Assembly: GCA_019636655.1 (NCBI GenBank)
Contig: JAHBXB010000001.1
Coordinates: 62,001 to 126,000 of the forward strand
Origin: Phycisphaeraceae bacterium
GTDB lineage: Bacteria; Planctomycetota; Phycisphaerae; Phycisphaerales; UBA1924
Length of the DNA: 64,000 nt
Direction: 5' to 3'
In this document: positions 18,847 to 27,796 of the stretch, piece after piece
How the letters are laid out: each line of letters starts with the position of its first letter
How positions within the stretch are numbered: the first letter of the stretch is position 1
Translations under genes and position numbers: made by a program
The notes under the pieces: model-generated
What the model was told of the DNA's origin: nothing
Databases searched by the model: none
What the model saw: the letters and a program-made list of their open reading frames with translations, nothing else

Positions 18847-19956
18847 ATGGCCGCTCCCGCGACCAAACCGACCACCGTCGCCTGGCTCCAGCCGGAGCAG
18901 GTGCCGTTGGTCCGCGCCGCACTCGACGCCGCTGGCGTGCACCTCCTCGCGGCGGGGTGCCCCACGCCAGGTCGTTCCGGAGAGGTCGCCGAACTCCTCG
19001 GTCTTGACCCGGGCGATTCGGCCGCGGCCCCGAGCGACCTGCGATCGGCCCTCGCGACCACCGAGTGCTCGCTCATGCTCCTCGTCGCGCCGGGCGACTT
19101 CGCCGGCCGGGCCGATGGCAGCGTCGACGAAGAACTCGATTCCCTCCGCGCCGCGCGGGCCCGCGGCCTCAAGGTGGCCTCGCTCGAGCCGATCCCCTGC
19201 TCAGCGCTCCACCTGGCCAGCCCCGCCCTTGTCGGTGATACCCCCGGCGACGCGGTCGTCAGTTCTGAACTGGTCCGCTTCATCCCGCTCGCACGCCTCT
19301 CCTCTCCCATGCAGGCGGTCTCGGATGTCATGGATCACTTCGGCGAGATTCGCGCGATGGTGTTCGAATCCTGGTCCCGGCCGATCGAGGGCTCTCTCGG
19401 CGCCCGGGTGATGGACGCCATGGACACCATCCTGACACTCCTAGGCGAGCCCGAGTCCATCGACGCCGCCTACGTCTGGCCCGGCGCCCGCGCCACCTCG
19501 GGGACCGCGCTCCGCAAGATGAACGGCGAGTCCCTCCGCGGCCTCTCGGGCGACCTGACTGCCAATCTGCGGTTCGCCGACGGCCGATCCGCCTGCATCG
19601 CCGTCTCCGACAACGCCGGCCGGTGGGGACGGACCATCACGCTCATCGGGTCCCGCGGCCGGCTCCGTGTCTACGACGATGGACTGGAGTGGATCGGCCC
19701 CGACGGCTCCCGCGTCGATTCCTCCCGCGGCGTCGGCTCGGGCCGAGTGTCCCCCGAGCACGCACCCGGCGAGGGCCGCAGCGCCGCCATCATCGGCGAA
19801 GCGATCGAGCGGTATGTCTCCGGGCGGGAGGCCGCGCCCGCCCCGGTGAACTACCGGCGTGTGCTCGCGATGGCCGGCGCGGCGCTGCTGAGCGCTCGGA
19901 CAGGCGAGGGCGAGTCCCCCGCGACCATCCAGAAGATGGCGATGCTCCCGGCCTGA
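18847..19956 (+). CDS. Gfo/Idh/MocA-like protein, degenerate N-terminus
   Basis: 369-residue cytosolic protein. The C-terminal half resembles the substrate domain of Gfo/Idh/MocA oxidoreductases: DGRSACIAVSDNAGRWGRTITLIGSRGRLRVYDDGLEWIG is the typical pattern of a beta-sheet domain in which a sequence-like term tests the glycine-rich strand. The N-terminal half would be the Rossmann domain but has no clear GxGxxG. It may be a non-catalytic relative, as is frequent in planctomycetes. It is divergent from the RNase P RNA gene, with a 58-base gap holding its promoter. Function is unknown. Confidence 0.6.
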   Translation: MAAPATKPTTVAWLQPEQVPLVRAALDAAGVHLLAAGCPTPGRSGEVAELLGLDPGDSAAAPSDLRSALATTECSLMLLVAPGDFAGRADGSVDEELDSLRAARARGLKVASLEPIPCSALHLASPALVGDTPGDAVVSSELVRFIPLARLSSPMQAVSDVMDHFGEIRAMVFESWSRPIEGSLGARVMDAMDTILTLLGEPESIDAAYVWPGARATSGTALRKMNGESLRGLSGDLTANLRFADGRSACIAVSDNAGRWGRTITLIGSRGRLRVYDDGLEWIGPDGSRVDSSRGVGSGRVSPEHAPGEGRSAAIIGEAIERYVSGREAAPAPVNYRRVLAMAGAALLSARTGEGESPATIQKMAMLPA

Positions 19957-19979
19957 TTCCCCCACGCCTCGCGGCGGGG

Positions 19980-20420
19980 TCAGCCCCGCGTGATGTACTC
20001 CTCGAGCGTCGTGATCGTGCGCACCAGCGCCTCGGCTTCGGCCACGTTGAGATCGCCGATCGAGACCATGCCGATCAACCGGCCCCCATCCACCACCGGC
20101 ACGTGCCGGATCCGGCGCTCCCGCATCGTGCCGCGAAGCTCCGAGACCGGCGACTCCAGCGAGCAGCACAGCACGGGCGTGGTCATGACCGCGGACACCG
20201 GCGTCGCCGCGGGATCGAGGGCCATCGCAACGACCCGCGTAAGCACGTCCCGCTCGGTGATGATCCCCGCGGGCTTGTCAGCCTCCGCGACGACCAGCGA
20301 CCCGATCCGATGCTGGTTCATCACCTTCGCCGCCTGCAGCACATTCGCCGCGGGTGAGATCGTTACCAGGCTCGGTTTTGATGCATCCTTCTGCCGCAGG
20401 ATCTCGCGCACGGTCGACAT
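19980..20420 (-). CDS. Tandem CBS domain protein
   Basis: 146-residue protein made of two CBS motifs, a Bateman module that usually binds adenosine nucleotides. The first covers about residues 12-65 (ISPAANVLQAAKVMNQHRIGSLVVA..IITERDVL) and the second about 75-130 (MTTPVLCCSLESPVSELRGTM..IRHVPVVDGGRLIGMVSIGDL). There is no fused enzyme domain. The ATG at 20420 is supported by an AAGGAG ribosome binding site 8 bases upstream; the longer frame to 20600 is not. A TAGAAT -10-like hexamer lies at 20463-20458 on the minus strand. It is divergent from elbB. Confidence 0.9.
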   Translation of the reverse strand: MSTVREILRQKDASKPSLVTISPAANVLQAAKVMNQHRIGSLVVAEADKPAGIITERDVLTRVVAMALDPAATPVSAVMTTPVLCCSLESPVSELRGTMRERRIRHVPVVDGGRLIGMVSIGDLNVAEAEALVRTITTLEEYITRG

Positions 20421-20603
20421 GGTTGTGTCTCCTTGTCGTCGAGCAAACTGCTGTCCCATTCTAGTATGCGTTCTCAGGGATCGGTTTGGTAGCGAAAACC
20501 CTGAATATCGCTGATACTCGTGGAGCGGTGAGGCGAGCATGGCCGCGGCAACGCCGCATACCCTGTCTACGGGAGTGCGCGGGGGACCGCCGGAGGCCAT
20601 CCA

Positions 20604-21302
20604 ATGTCCACCGATTCATCAACCGTTGCCGTGGTCCTCGCCGGCTCCGGATTCCTCGACGGTTCCGAGATCCACGAGGCCGTCTCGTGCCTCATCCACC
20701 TCAGCCGCCACGGCGCGAGCGTGCGCTGCTTCGCCCCCGACAAGACCGCCCCAACCGTCAACCACCTCACCGGCAAGCCCGCCGGTGATTCGAGGAACGT
20801 CCTCGTCGAATCCGCCCGCATCGCCCGCGGCAAGATCGAGCCGCTCTCGGCGCTCGACCCATCCGCCTTCGATGCCGTCGTCTTCCCCGGCGGCTTCGGC
20901 GCGGCGAAGAACCTCTGCACCTTCGCCGAGAAGGGAGCCTCCTGCGACGTGGACCCCGAGGTTGCCCGAATTGTCAAGCAGTTCCACGCCGCGGGCAAGC
21001 CGGTCGGCATGTGCTGCATCGCCCCGGTGATCGCCGCGCGGGTTCTGGGCACGAAGGCGGGCGGCCCCGGCGTCGCCGTCACGATCGGCGACGACTCGGG
21101 AGCCGCCTCGGCGATCACCGCGATGGGGAGCCGGCACGAGCCCCGCCCCGTTCACCAGGCGTGCATCGATGAGGCGAACAGCGTCATCACCGCGCCCGCG
21201 TACATGTACGGGTCGGCTCCTGTCCACGAGGTGTACGAGGGCATCGGCGAGATGATCGACAACGTGATCGCCCGCATAGCGCCCGCCAGGGCCGTTCGGT
21301 AG
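20604..21302 (+). CDS. elbB: ElbB-like DJ-1/PfpI family glyoxalase
   Basis: 232-residue protein of the DJ-1/PfpI superfamily, closest in pattern to ElbB (isoprenoid biosynthesis-associated, with glyoxalase activity reported for the family). Characteristic segments are VVLAGSGFLDGSEIHEAV at residues 9-26, FDAVVFPGGFGAAKNLC around 89-105 and GKPVGMCCIAPVIAA around 131-145, where Cys136 or Cys137 takes the nucleophile elbow position, and the C-terminal APAYMYGSAPVHEVYEGIGEM. Length matches ElbB (about 217). It is divergent from the CBS gene; the next gene downstream is a permease 129 bases away. Confidence 0.9.
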   Translation: MSTDSSTVAVVLAGSGFLDGSEIHEAVSCLIHLSRHGASVRCFAPDKTAPTVNHLTGKPAGDSRNVLVESARIARGKIEPLSALDPSAFDAVVFPGGFGAAKNLCTFAEKGASCDVDPEVARIVKQFHAAGKPVGMCCIAPVIAARVLGTKAGGPGVAVTIGDDSGAASAITAMGSRHEPRPVHQACIDEANSVITAPAYMYGSAPVHEVYEGIGEMIDNVIARIAPARAVR

Positions 21303-21431
21303 CGACAAAGAGCGGCCGCACGGTGCGCCCCGGCATGACTTTGCGGGTAGCATCGTTCTGATCGACCCGGTCCGGATGGGCGTCGTCAGCGCGGTTGGCC
21401 GCGCGACCCGGCCCGGGCGTTTCCAGGGGCG

Positions 21432-23438
21432 TTGAGTCGTCTGATGCTGGTCACCCAACGACGCCCACGCGACCTGCACTGGTACCACGCGGGTCCGCTC
21501 CTCTTCGGTGACTGGGGAACCAGCCGCCTCTACGTCCTCGGCCTCGCGTTCTTCTACGCCGGTCACGCCTCCCTGATGTACCTCGCGGCGATCAGCCTTC
21601 TCATGATCGCCGTCGCGTGGGCGTACACGGTGGTCTGCCGGTGTTTCCCCGATGGCGGCGGCGTCTACGCCGCGGCGAAGCAGGTGGACCCGACCCTCGC
21701 CGTCGTCGGCTCGACCCTCCTGCTCTGCGGCTACATCATCACTGTCGTCATCTCGCTCGTGGAGGCGTTCCACTACTTCGGCATCGGCCATGGCGGCATC
21801 GGCGGCGGCACCACCGTGGTGCTGTGGCTCTCGGTCTTCGCGGTCCTCGCGCTCGGCGGAGTCAACTGGCTTGGAGCCAAGAGCGCCGGCACCTTCGCCG
21901 CCGTTGCCGCCATCGTCGCCCTCGCCGCGTCGGGCATCATCGCCCTCCTTTGCCTCCCCTACGTCCCCGCGGGCCTCAGCCGATTCACCCTTTCGACCGG
22001 GCACGGTCCCTGGATGTCCTGGGTCGTCTTCACCAAGATCTGCCTCGCCATGGCCGGCGTCGAAGCCGTCGCGAACATGGCCGGGTTGATGAAAGAGCCC
22101 GTCGGCCGCACCGCCCGCCGCACCATCTGGCCCGTCGCAGCCGAGGTCGTGATCTTCAATCTCCTCTTCGGCGTCGCCCTCGCCGGTCTCAGCGGCCTCG
22201 CCGCCAAGCACGTCCCCGACTGGTCGGTCTACCAGGCCTCTGGCGGCCCGATCCCCGCCGACGTGCAGGCCTACCGCGATACCGGCATGAAGGTGCTCGC
22301 CATCGAGGCGGGTTCCCACTGGCTCGGCGACTCCGCCGGCCTCGCGGTCGGACGCGGCGCCGCCGTCGTCTTCGGCCTGCTCCTCATCTCCGCCGCGAAC
22401 ACCGCGATCATGGCGATGGTCTCAGTCCTCTACTCCCTCGGGCACGACCGCGAACTGCCCCGTGGCCTCACCACGCTGAACTACCCCGGCGTTCCCTGGG
22501 TCGCCCTCGTCGTCTCGTGCGGGGTCTGCATCGCCGTGCTCGTCCTCGAGCGGGACGTCGCCCGCCTCGCCGATATGTACGTCATCGGCGTCTGCGGCGC
22601 GGTGACCACCAACATCCTCTGCTGCGCGTTCAACCAAAGGCTCGAGGTCTCCTCGCGCGAGCGCGCCGGTCTCTGGGCCCTCGGTCTCTTCCTGCTCGCC
22701 ATCACCCTCACCATCACCGTCAGCAAGCCCCAGGCGACCCTCTTCGCCGGGTCCACCGTCGGCCTCGTCCTCATCTCCCGATGGGTCGTGCGGCTCAGGG
22801 CCCGCCGCCTCGCCCTCGCCGCGCCCGTCGTCGAGCCCGCCCACGGCTGGCTCGAGGAACTCCGGCGCGAGATCGCCCCGATCGATCCCGCCAAGCCCCG
22901 CATCATGCTCGCGGCCCGCGGCCGCGGCCAGGCCGAGTTCGCGGTCGACCTCGCGCGCCGCCGCGGTGCCACCCTCTTCGTCATGTACGTCCGGACCCTC
23001 AGGCTCATGGACGTCGTCCCGGGCGCCGTCCCCAAGGTCGAGGACGATCCCCAGGCCCTCCAGAGCCTCGGCAGCGTCGCGGCCCTGGCCCGCAGCGTTC
23101 GAGTCCCCGTTGTGCCGATCTACGTCTGCGCCACCGACGTCGCCGCGGAGATCCTCGACTACACCGTCACCTTCGGTTGCGACACCCTGGTGATGGGCAA
23201 GACCAAGCGCCGCGCCTTCGCCCGCGCCCTCGAGGGCGATGTCATCACGCGGGTCGTCCAGCACCTCCCCAGCGAGGTAGCGCTCATCACCCGCGAGGAC
23301 TCCCCGCACCTCCTCACCCTCGCGCCCACCCTCGACGCCGCCACCCCGCCCGCGCCCGGCGCCGACGCTCAGCCCACGAACGGCACACCGCGCCCCGCCT
23401 CGCCGCATCCCGAGCCGCCCGCATCCGGCGCGACCTGA
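21432..23438 (+). CDS. APC-type amino acid permease with C-terminal stress-protein-like domain
   Basis: 668-residue membrane transporter. The N-terminal 460 residues have about 12 hydrophobic segments and the APC superfamily outline, beginning LFGDWGTSRLYVLGLAFFY and including GGGVYAAAKQV, resembling amino acid permeases. The segment from about residue 485 to 620 (PRIMLAARGRGQAEFAVDLARRRGATLFVMYVR.. VMGKTKRRAFARALEGDVITRVVQHLP) looks like a cytoplasmic universal-stress-protein (UspA) domain, as in some permeases. The C-terminus is a Pro-rich tail. The start is uncertain: TTG at 21432 or ATG at 21444. The transported substrate cannot be told. Confidence 0.85.
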   Translation: MSRLMLVTQRRPRDLHWYHAGPLLFGDWGTSRLYVLGLAFFYAGHASLMYLAAISLLMIAVAWAYTVVCRCFPDGGGVYAAAKQVDPTLAVVGSTLLLCGYIITVVISLVEAFHYFGIGHGGIGGGTTVVLWLSVFAVLALGGVNWLGAKSAGTFAAVAAIVALAASGIIALLCLPYVPAGLSRFTLSTGHGPWMSWVVFTKICLAMAGVEAVANMAGLMKEPVGRTARRTIWPVAAEVVIFNLLFGVALAGLSGLAAKHVPDWSVYQASGGPIPADVQAYRDTGMKVLAIEAGSHWLGDSAGLAVGRGAAVVFGLLLISAANTAIMAMVSVLYSLGHDRELPRGLTTLNYPGVPWVALVVSCGVCIAVLVLERDVARLADMYVIGVCGAVTTNILCCAFNQRLEVSSRERAGLWALGLFLLAITLTITVSKPQATLFAGSTVGLVLISRWVVRLRARRLALAAPVVEPAHGWLEELRREIAPIDPAKPRIMLAARGRGQAEFAVDLARRRGATLFVMYVRTLRLMDVVPGAVPKVEDDPQALQSLGSVAALARSVRVPVVPIYVCATDVAAEILDYTVTFGCDTLVMGKTKRRAFARALEGDVITRVVQHLPSEVALITREDSPHLLTLAPTLDAATPPAPGADAQPTNGTPRPASPHPEPPASGAT

Positions 23439-23487
23439 CCCCGCTCCGCCCCCGCGCCCCGACCAGCGCCGGCGGATAGTGTTGCCG

Positions 23488-25962
23488 ATGAGCAGGGATG
23501 TTGAGACCTGGGCGGAGCCCGCCGTGCCGGATTCGATGCCCAACCCGCCACAACCCGACGACGATCCGGTGCTCCAGGGCCTCACCGAGGCCCAGCGCAG
23601 CGCCGTCGTCTGCACCGAGGGCCCGCTGCTCGTGCTCGCCGGCCCCGGCTCTGGAAAGACCCGGGTCATCACCCGGCGCATCGCCTACCTCGTCGCCTGC
23701 GGTATCCCGGCGTGGCAGATCCTCGCCCTGACCTTCACGAACAAGGCCGCGGGCGAGATGCGCGAGCGCGTCCACCAGATGCTCGGCGACGGCCCCGCCT
23801 CACGCGGCCTCACCGTCACCACCTTCCACTCCCTCTGCGCCCGCCTCCTCCGGCGCTTCGCCGAGATCGCCGCCCTCCCCGGCCTCAAGCCCGACTACGC
23901 CATCTACGACGCGGCCGACCAGTCCGCCCTCATGAAGAAGGTCATCTCCGACCTCGGCCTCAACACCGCCAACTTCCCCCCGCGCAGCGTCCTCGCCCGC
24001 ATCAGCACCGCCAAGAACGACCTGCTCGACGCCGAGGCCTTCACCCGCACCGCCGGGGACTTCTCCTCCCGGTCCGTCGCCAAGATCTACACCGCCTATG
24101 AGGCGTCGCTCCGGCGCGCGGGCGCGGTCGATTTCGACGACCTCCTGCTCCTGACCGCCCAGATGCTCAAGACCAGCGCCGCCGTCCGCGACGCCTGCCG
24201 CGACCGCTGGCGATACCTCCTCATCGATGAATACCAGGACACCAACCGCGCCCAGTTCGTCATCGCCTCGCTGCTGGCCGGCGAAGTGGGCGGTGGGGGG
24301 GCGGGCGAGGCGGAAGCCGCCGCGACAGCCGCCGAGCCCGCCGCCTCCACCCGCCGCGGCCCCAACATCTGCGTCGTCGGCGATCCCGACCAGTCGATCT
24401 ACGGCTGGCGCGGCGCCGACATCGCCAACATCCTCCAGTTCGAAGAGCAGTACCCCGGCGCCGCGGTGATCGCCCTGGGCGAGAACTTCCGCTCCACCAA
24501 GTCCATCCTCGCCGCCGCCGACGCCCTCATCCGCCACAACCGCCGCCGCAAGCACAAGGACCTCTTCACCGCCCGCGCCCAGGGCGACAAGATCGAGGTC
24601 GTCCTCTGCCGCGACGAGCACCACGAGGCCCGCCTCGTCGTCGATTGGCTCCGCGAACGCCGCGCCGATTCCGCCGCCGCGTGGAAGGACTGCGCCGTCT
24701 TCTACCGCACCAACGCCCTCTCCCGCGTCCTCGAAGACCAGATGCGCGCAGCCGGCGTCCCCTACGTCATCGCCCGCGGCACCGCCTTCTACCAGCGAGA
24801 AGAGGTCAAGAACGCTCTTGCCTACCTCCGTGTCGTCGCCAACCCCGCCGACGGCGTCTCCCTCGGCCGAGTCATCAACACCCCGTCCCGCGGCATCGGC
24901 GACGCCACCTGGGTCCGCGTCGAGGCCGCCGCCACCGACTCTGGTTCCACCGCCATGCGGGCCCTCCGCGACGTCGCCTCCGGCAACGCGGCCGCCGTCG
25001 GCGTCGACGTCGGCGCCCGCGCACAGAACGCCATCCGCAAGTTCCTCGACATGATCGACGGCTGGACCGGCTCCGGATCCTTCATGGGCTCCGACGTCGC
25101 CTCCTCCCTCTCCGACCTCGTCGAACGCGTCATCCGCGAGTCCGGCCTCGAAGCCATGTACAAGGCCGGCCGCACCGATACCGACGAGGAACGCCTCGAA
25201 AACCTCGCCGAACTCGTCTCCTCCGCCGCGGAGTTCGAACAGACCTACGACCCCACCGCCGACCCCGCCAACGAGATCGCCGTCACCCCCGCCTCCCCCT
25301 CCGCCGCCGACGACCGCCCATCCCTCTCCGCCCCGATGCCCCCCTTGCTCGCCCTCCTCCGGGCCTACCTCGAGCAGGTCACCCTCGTCGCCGATGCCGA
25401 CGCCATCGACCCCGCCCAGGGCGCGGTGACCCTCATGACCCTCCACGCCGCGAAGGGCCTGGAGTTCCCCGCCGTCGCCATGGTCGGCCTCGAAGAGGGC
25501 TGCCTCCCCCACATGCGCAGCAACGAGAGCGACGCCGAACTCGAAGAAGAACGCCGCCTCTGCTTCGTAGGCATCACCCGCGCCATGCAGCGCCTGCTCA
25601 TCACCTCCGCCCGCTACCGCACCGTGCGCGGCATCGGCGAGCGCACCATCCCCAGCCGCTTCCTCGACGAACTCCCGCGCGAGTACATCGCCGTCTCCGA
25701 CCAGGCCGACCCCGGCGCCTGGGACGACTCGGCCGACCACGACTCGTTCTCCGATTCCCCGCGCCCCTCCCGCGCCCCTTCCTCCGCCCAGCCCACCGTC
25801 GCCGGCCTCAAGGCCGGCGCCATGGTTGCCCACCCCCAGTTCGGCGTCGGCCGCGTCGAGTCCATCGTCCCCGGCGCCAACGCCCGCGCCACCGTCAGTT
25901 TCCGCGATGTCGGCCGCAAGACCCTCGTCCTCGAATACGCCCGGCTCAAGGTCATCGGATGA
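23488..25962 (+). CDS. pcrA: UvrD/PcrA-type DNA helicase
   Basis: Superfamily I 3'-5' DNA helicase acting in repair and replication-conflict resolution. In 824 residues: Walker A LAGPGSGKTRVITRR, motif Ia LTFTNKAAGEM, motif II LLIDEYQDTN, motif III VVGDPDQSIYGWRGAD, motif IV LGENFRSTKSIL, motif V MTLHAAKGLEFPAVAM and motif VI CFVGITRAMQRLLI. The C-terminal 30 residues (GAMVAHPQFGVGRVESI..) form the Tudor-like domain of PcrA that contacts RNA polymerase. An Ala/Gly-rich insertion of about 25 residues lies between motifs II and III. The ATG at 23488 is chosen over GTG at 23479. The truncated globin follows with an ATGA overlap. Confidence 0.95.
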   Translation: MSRDVETWAEPAVPDSMPNPPQPDDDPVLQGLTEAQRSAVVCTEGPLLVLAGPGSGKTRVITRRIAYLVACGIPAWQILALTFTNKAAGEMRERVHQMLGDGPASRGLTVTTFHSLCARLLRRFAEIAALPGLKPDYAIYDAADQSALMKKVISDLGLNTANFPPRSVLARISTAKNDLLDAEAFTRTAGDFSSRSVAKIYTAYEASLRRAGAVDFDDLLLLTAQMLKTSAAVRDACRDRWRYLLIDEYQDTNRAQFVIASLLAGEVGGGGAGEAEAAATAAEPAASTRRGPNICVVGDPDQSIYGWRGADIANILQFEEQYPGAAVIALGENFRSTKSILAAADALIRHNRRRKHKDLFTARAQGDKIEVVLCRDEHHEARLVVDWLRERRADSAAAWKDCAVFYRTNALSRVLEDQMRAAGVPYVIARGTAFYQREEVKNALAYLRVVANPADGVSLGRVINTPSRGIGDATWVRVEAAATDSGSTAMRALRDVASGNAAAVGVDVGARAQNAIRKFLDMIDGWTGSGSFMGSDVASSLSDLVERVIRESGLEAMYKAGRTDTDEERLENLAELVSSAAEFEQTYDPTADPANEIAVTPASPSAADDRPSLSAPMPPLLALLRAYLEQVTLVADADAIDPAQGAVTLMTLHAAKGLEFPAVAMVGLEEGCLPHMRSNESDAELEEERRLCFVGITRAMQRLLITSARYRTVRGIGERTIPSRFLDELPREYIAVSDQADPGAWDDSADHDSFSDSPRPSRAPSSAQPTVAGLKAGAMVAHPQFGVGRVESIVPGANARATVSFRDVGRKTLVLEYARLKVIG

Positions 25963-26342
25963 CCGACCTCCTCGACACCCGCGTCTACGCCATCGTCGGA
26001 GAAGACGGCTTCGCCCGCCTCGTCGCCGCCTTCTACCGCCGCGTCGCCCTCGATGATCTCCTCGGCCCCATGTACCCGCGCCACGACATGGCCGGCGCCG
26101 AACTCCGCCTCCGCGAGTTCCTCATCGGCCGCTTCGGCGGTCCCCAGCGCTACGTCGAGCGCCGCGGCCACCCGCGGCTCCGCGCCCGCCACGCCCCGTT
26201 CCACATCGACCAGGCCGCCCGCGACCGCTGGGTCTCGCTCATGGAGCAGGCCATCGACGAATCCGCCCTCCCGCCCGACGCCGCGGCCCCGCTCCGCCGC
26301 TTCTTCCACGAGGCCGCGACGTTCATGATCAACGCCCAATAG
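25959..26342 (+). CDS. Truncated haemoglobin, group II (trHbO-like)
   Basis: 127-residue 2-on-2 globin. The proximal haem ligand is His78 in the RHAPFHI motif, followed by ARDRWVSLMEQA, both typical of group II truncated globins (trHbO). FYRR near residue 25 supplies the B10/CD1-side aromatic residues, and GPMYP matches the start of helix E region. Relatives bind O2 or NO, or detoxify peroxide. Its start overlaps the helicase stop by 4 bases (ATGA), so expression is coupled to pcrA, an unusual pairing. No dedicated promoter is seen. Confidence 0.92.
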   Translation: MTDLLDTRVYAIVGEDGFARLVAAFYRRVALDDLLGPMYPRHDMAGAELRLREFLIGRFGGPQRYVERRGHPRLRARHAPFHIDQAARDRWVSLMEQAIDESALPPDAAAPLRRFFHEAATFMINAQ

Positions 26343-26374
26343 CCCGCCGCGCCCCCGCCGCCCCCCCGCCCCGC

Positions 26375-27511
26375 CTACCTCACCCGCTCGAGTCTCACCT
26401 TCGAGTTCGAGAGCATGCTCATTTCCGTCCCCAGCGCCGATCCATCGATCGACACCTGCGAATCCGTCGTCATCTCCTTGAGCTGCCCCAGCGCCGTGTC
26501 CCAGACATACCGCCCCTTGTAGCCCGACTCCTTCACCTGCGTCTTCCCCTGCCCCCCCGCGGCCGCGCTCCCAGGCTCGATCCGCCCCGAGATGTCCACC
26601 ACCGCCTGCGACGCGTTCGCCGACCGCAGCGTGTGGACCGTCGTCATCTGAAAACTCCCCAGCGGCGTGTTCCCCAGCCGGTCCCTGTTCGTCCACGATT
26701 CCCCCACCCGCGCAAACCCGGAGTGCCCCGGCGACGACACCAGCCAGTCCAGCGGCCCGCCGCCGCCTCCCGGCGCCGCTCCGCCGCCCGCCCCAGGAAT
26801 ACCCCCCGGCAGCCCCGGTATCGCCCCGATGTTCCCGCCCCCCGACAGCCCCGCCGGCGACGACACGTTCGTCACGTTCCCCTTCGAATCGATCGTCATC
26901 GTCACCACCGACCCCGCGATCCCCTGCATCGCGTTGGCCAGGAGTTCATCGTCATCCATGTCCGCGATCGCAGGCATCCCCCCGGGACCGGTCTGCCCCG
27001 GCTTCGTGCTCCGCTTCGGCTTGGTCGAGTCGTACTTCGCCTTGATCCCATCCGCGATCAGTTCGCACCGCACCGTCTCGTACACCAGTTCCACCGTCGT
27101 CCCCGAATCCGCCGCCTCCCTCACCCGCATCAGCAGCCCGATCTCCTGCGTCATCTCCTGCGACTGCTCCAGGTCCGGCATCTGCGCCGACGTCACCTCG
27201 TTCTTGCTCGTCATCTTCAGCCGATACCGGATCTGCTGTCCGCTCTTGAACCGCGGCCGCAGGTCCACCTCCCCCGCTCGACCATCCCCCTTGGTCCCGC
27301 CCCCCGGCGCGGCCGGCGAAGGCGTCCCCGTTGCGGGCCCGCTCGGCGACGGTGTACCCGGCGCCGGAGTGCTCGGTGACGGCACGCTCGGCGAAGGCGC
27401 CCCCGGCGGCGGTGACGACGGCGACGGCAGCCCGCCCCCCGTCGGCTGCCCAACCGCGACCACGCCCACACAGAGCACAAGCCCCGCGACACCAATCGCG
27501 TTGTACTTCAT
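26375..27511 (-). CDS. Secreted protein, DUF6263-like, with Pro/Ser-rich linker
   Basis: 378-residue exported protein of unknown function. An N-terminal signal peptide (MKYNAIGVAGLVLCVGVVAV-GQ) is followed by a Gly/Pro/Ser/Thr repeat linker from about residue 25 to 75 with the recurring unit P-S-P-x-x-P, then a folded region: PRFKSGQQIRYRLKM, LLMRVREAADSGTTVELVYETVRCEL, MTIDSKGNVTNV and SFQMTTVHTLRSANA, as in DUF6263-type proteins of planctomycetes. A second Gly-rich loop (GGGAAPGGGGG) sits inside. The ATG at 27511 is used; the frame is open further but that part is antisense shadow of the methyltransferase. It is divergent from the methyltransferase at 27797. Confidence 0.8.
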   Translation of the reverse strand: MKYNAIGVAGLVLCVGVVAVGQPTGGGLPSPSSPPPGAPSPSVPSPSTPAPGTPSPSGPATGTPSPAAPGGGTKGDGRAGEVDLRPRFKSGQQIRYRLKMTSKNEVTSAQMPDLEQSQEMTQEIGLLMRVREAADSGTTVELVYETVRCELIADGIKAKYDSTKPKRSTKPGQTGPGGMPAIADMDDDELLANAMQGIAGSVVTMTIDSKGNVTNVSSPAGLSGGGNIGAIPGLPGGIPGAGGGAAPGGGGGPLDWLVSSPGHSGFARVGESWTNRDRLGNTPLGSFQMTTVHTLRSANASQAVVDISGRIEPGSAAAGGQGKTQVKESGYKGRYVWDTALGQLKEMTTDSQVSIDGSALGTEMSMLSNSKVRLERVR

Positions 27512-27796
27512 CGCAGCCTCCAATCCGGCAGCCGTAAGCGTTCCGCGGCCAACATACCCGCCCACCAACCGCGGCTGCCCATCAACTCCGGCGCCATCAA
27601 CTCGGCATTGTTCGGACCATCCCGCCCGCGAGTCGAGCGCGACCCACACCCGCCCCCACCAGTTTGGACGCCCGCCGACCCCTCCGTGTGAGCCCAACCC
27701 GCGAAACCCGGCCCATATTCTCACCCTTCCCGCACCCCGCGCCACCACCTCCCACGCACCCCCGGCCCCAAATCCACCCCCGCCTATCCTGCCCCC

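Noticed and set aside
19371-19383. GTTCGAATCC, resembling a tRNA T-loop
   Set aside because: It lies inside the coding sequence of the Gfo/Idh-like gene and has no matching acceptor, D or anticodon arms around it.
23800-25833. 677-residue open frame on the minus strand opposite the helicase
   Set aside because: Gly/Glu/Asp/Ala-rich low-complexity translation of the complement of a C-rich gene; the helicase motifs are on the + strand.
27300-27425. Repeated GGCGxxGGxG-type sequence suggesting a tandem repeat array
   Set aside because: It encodes the Pro/Ser-rich linker of the exported protein (P-S-P-x-x-P units); not a CRISPR or satellite array, as unit length and spacing are irregular.
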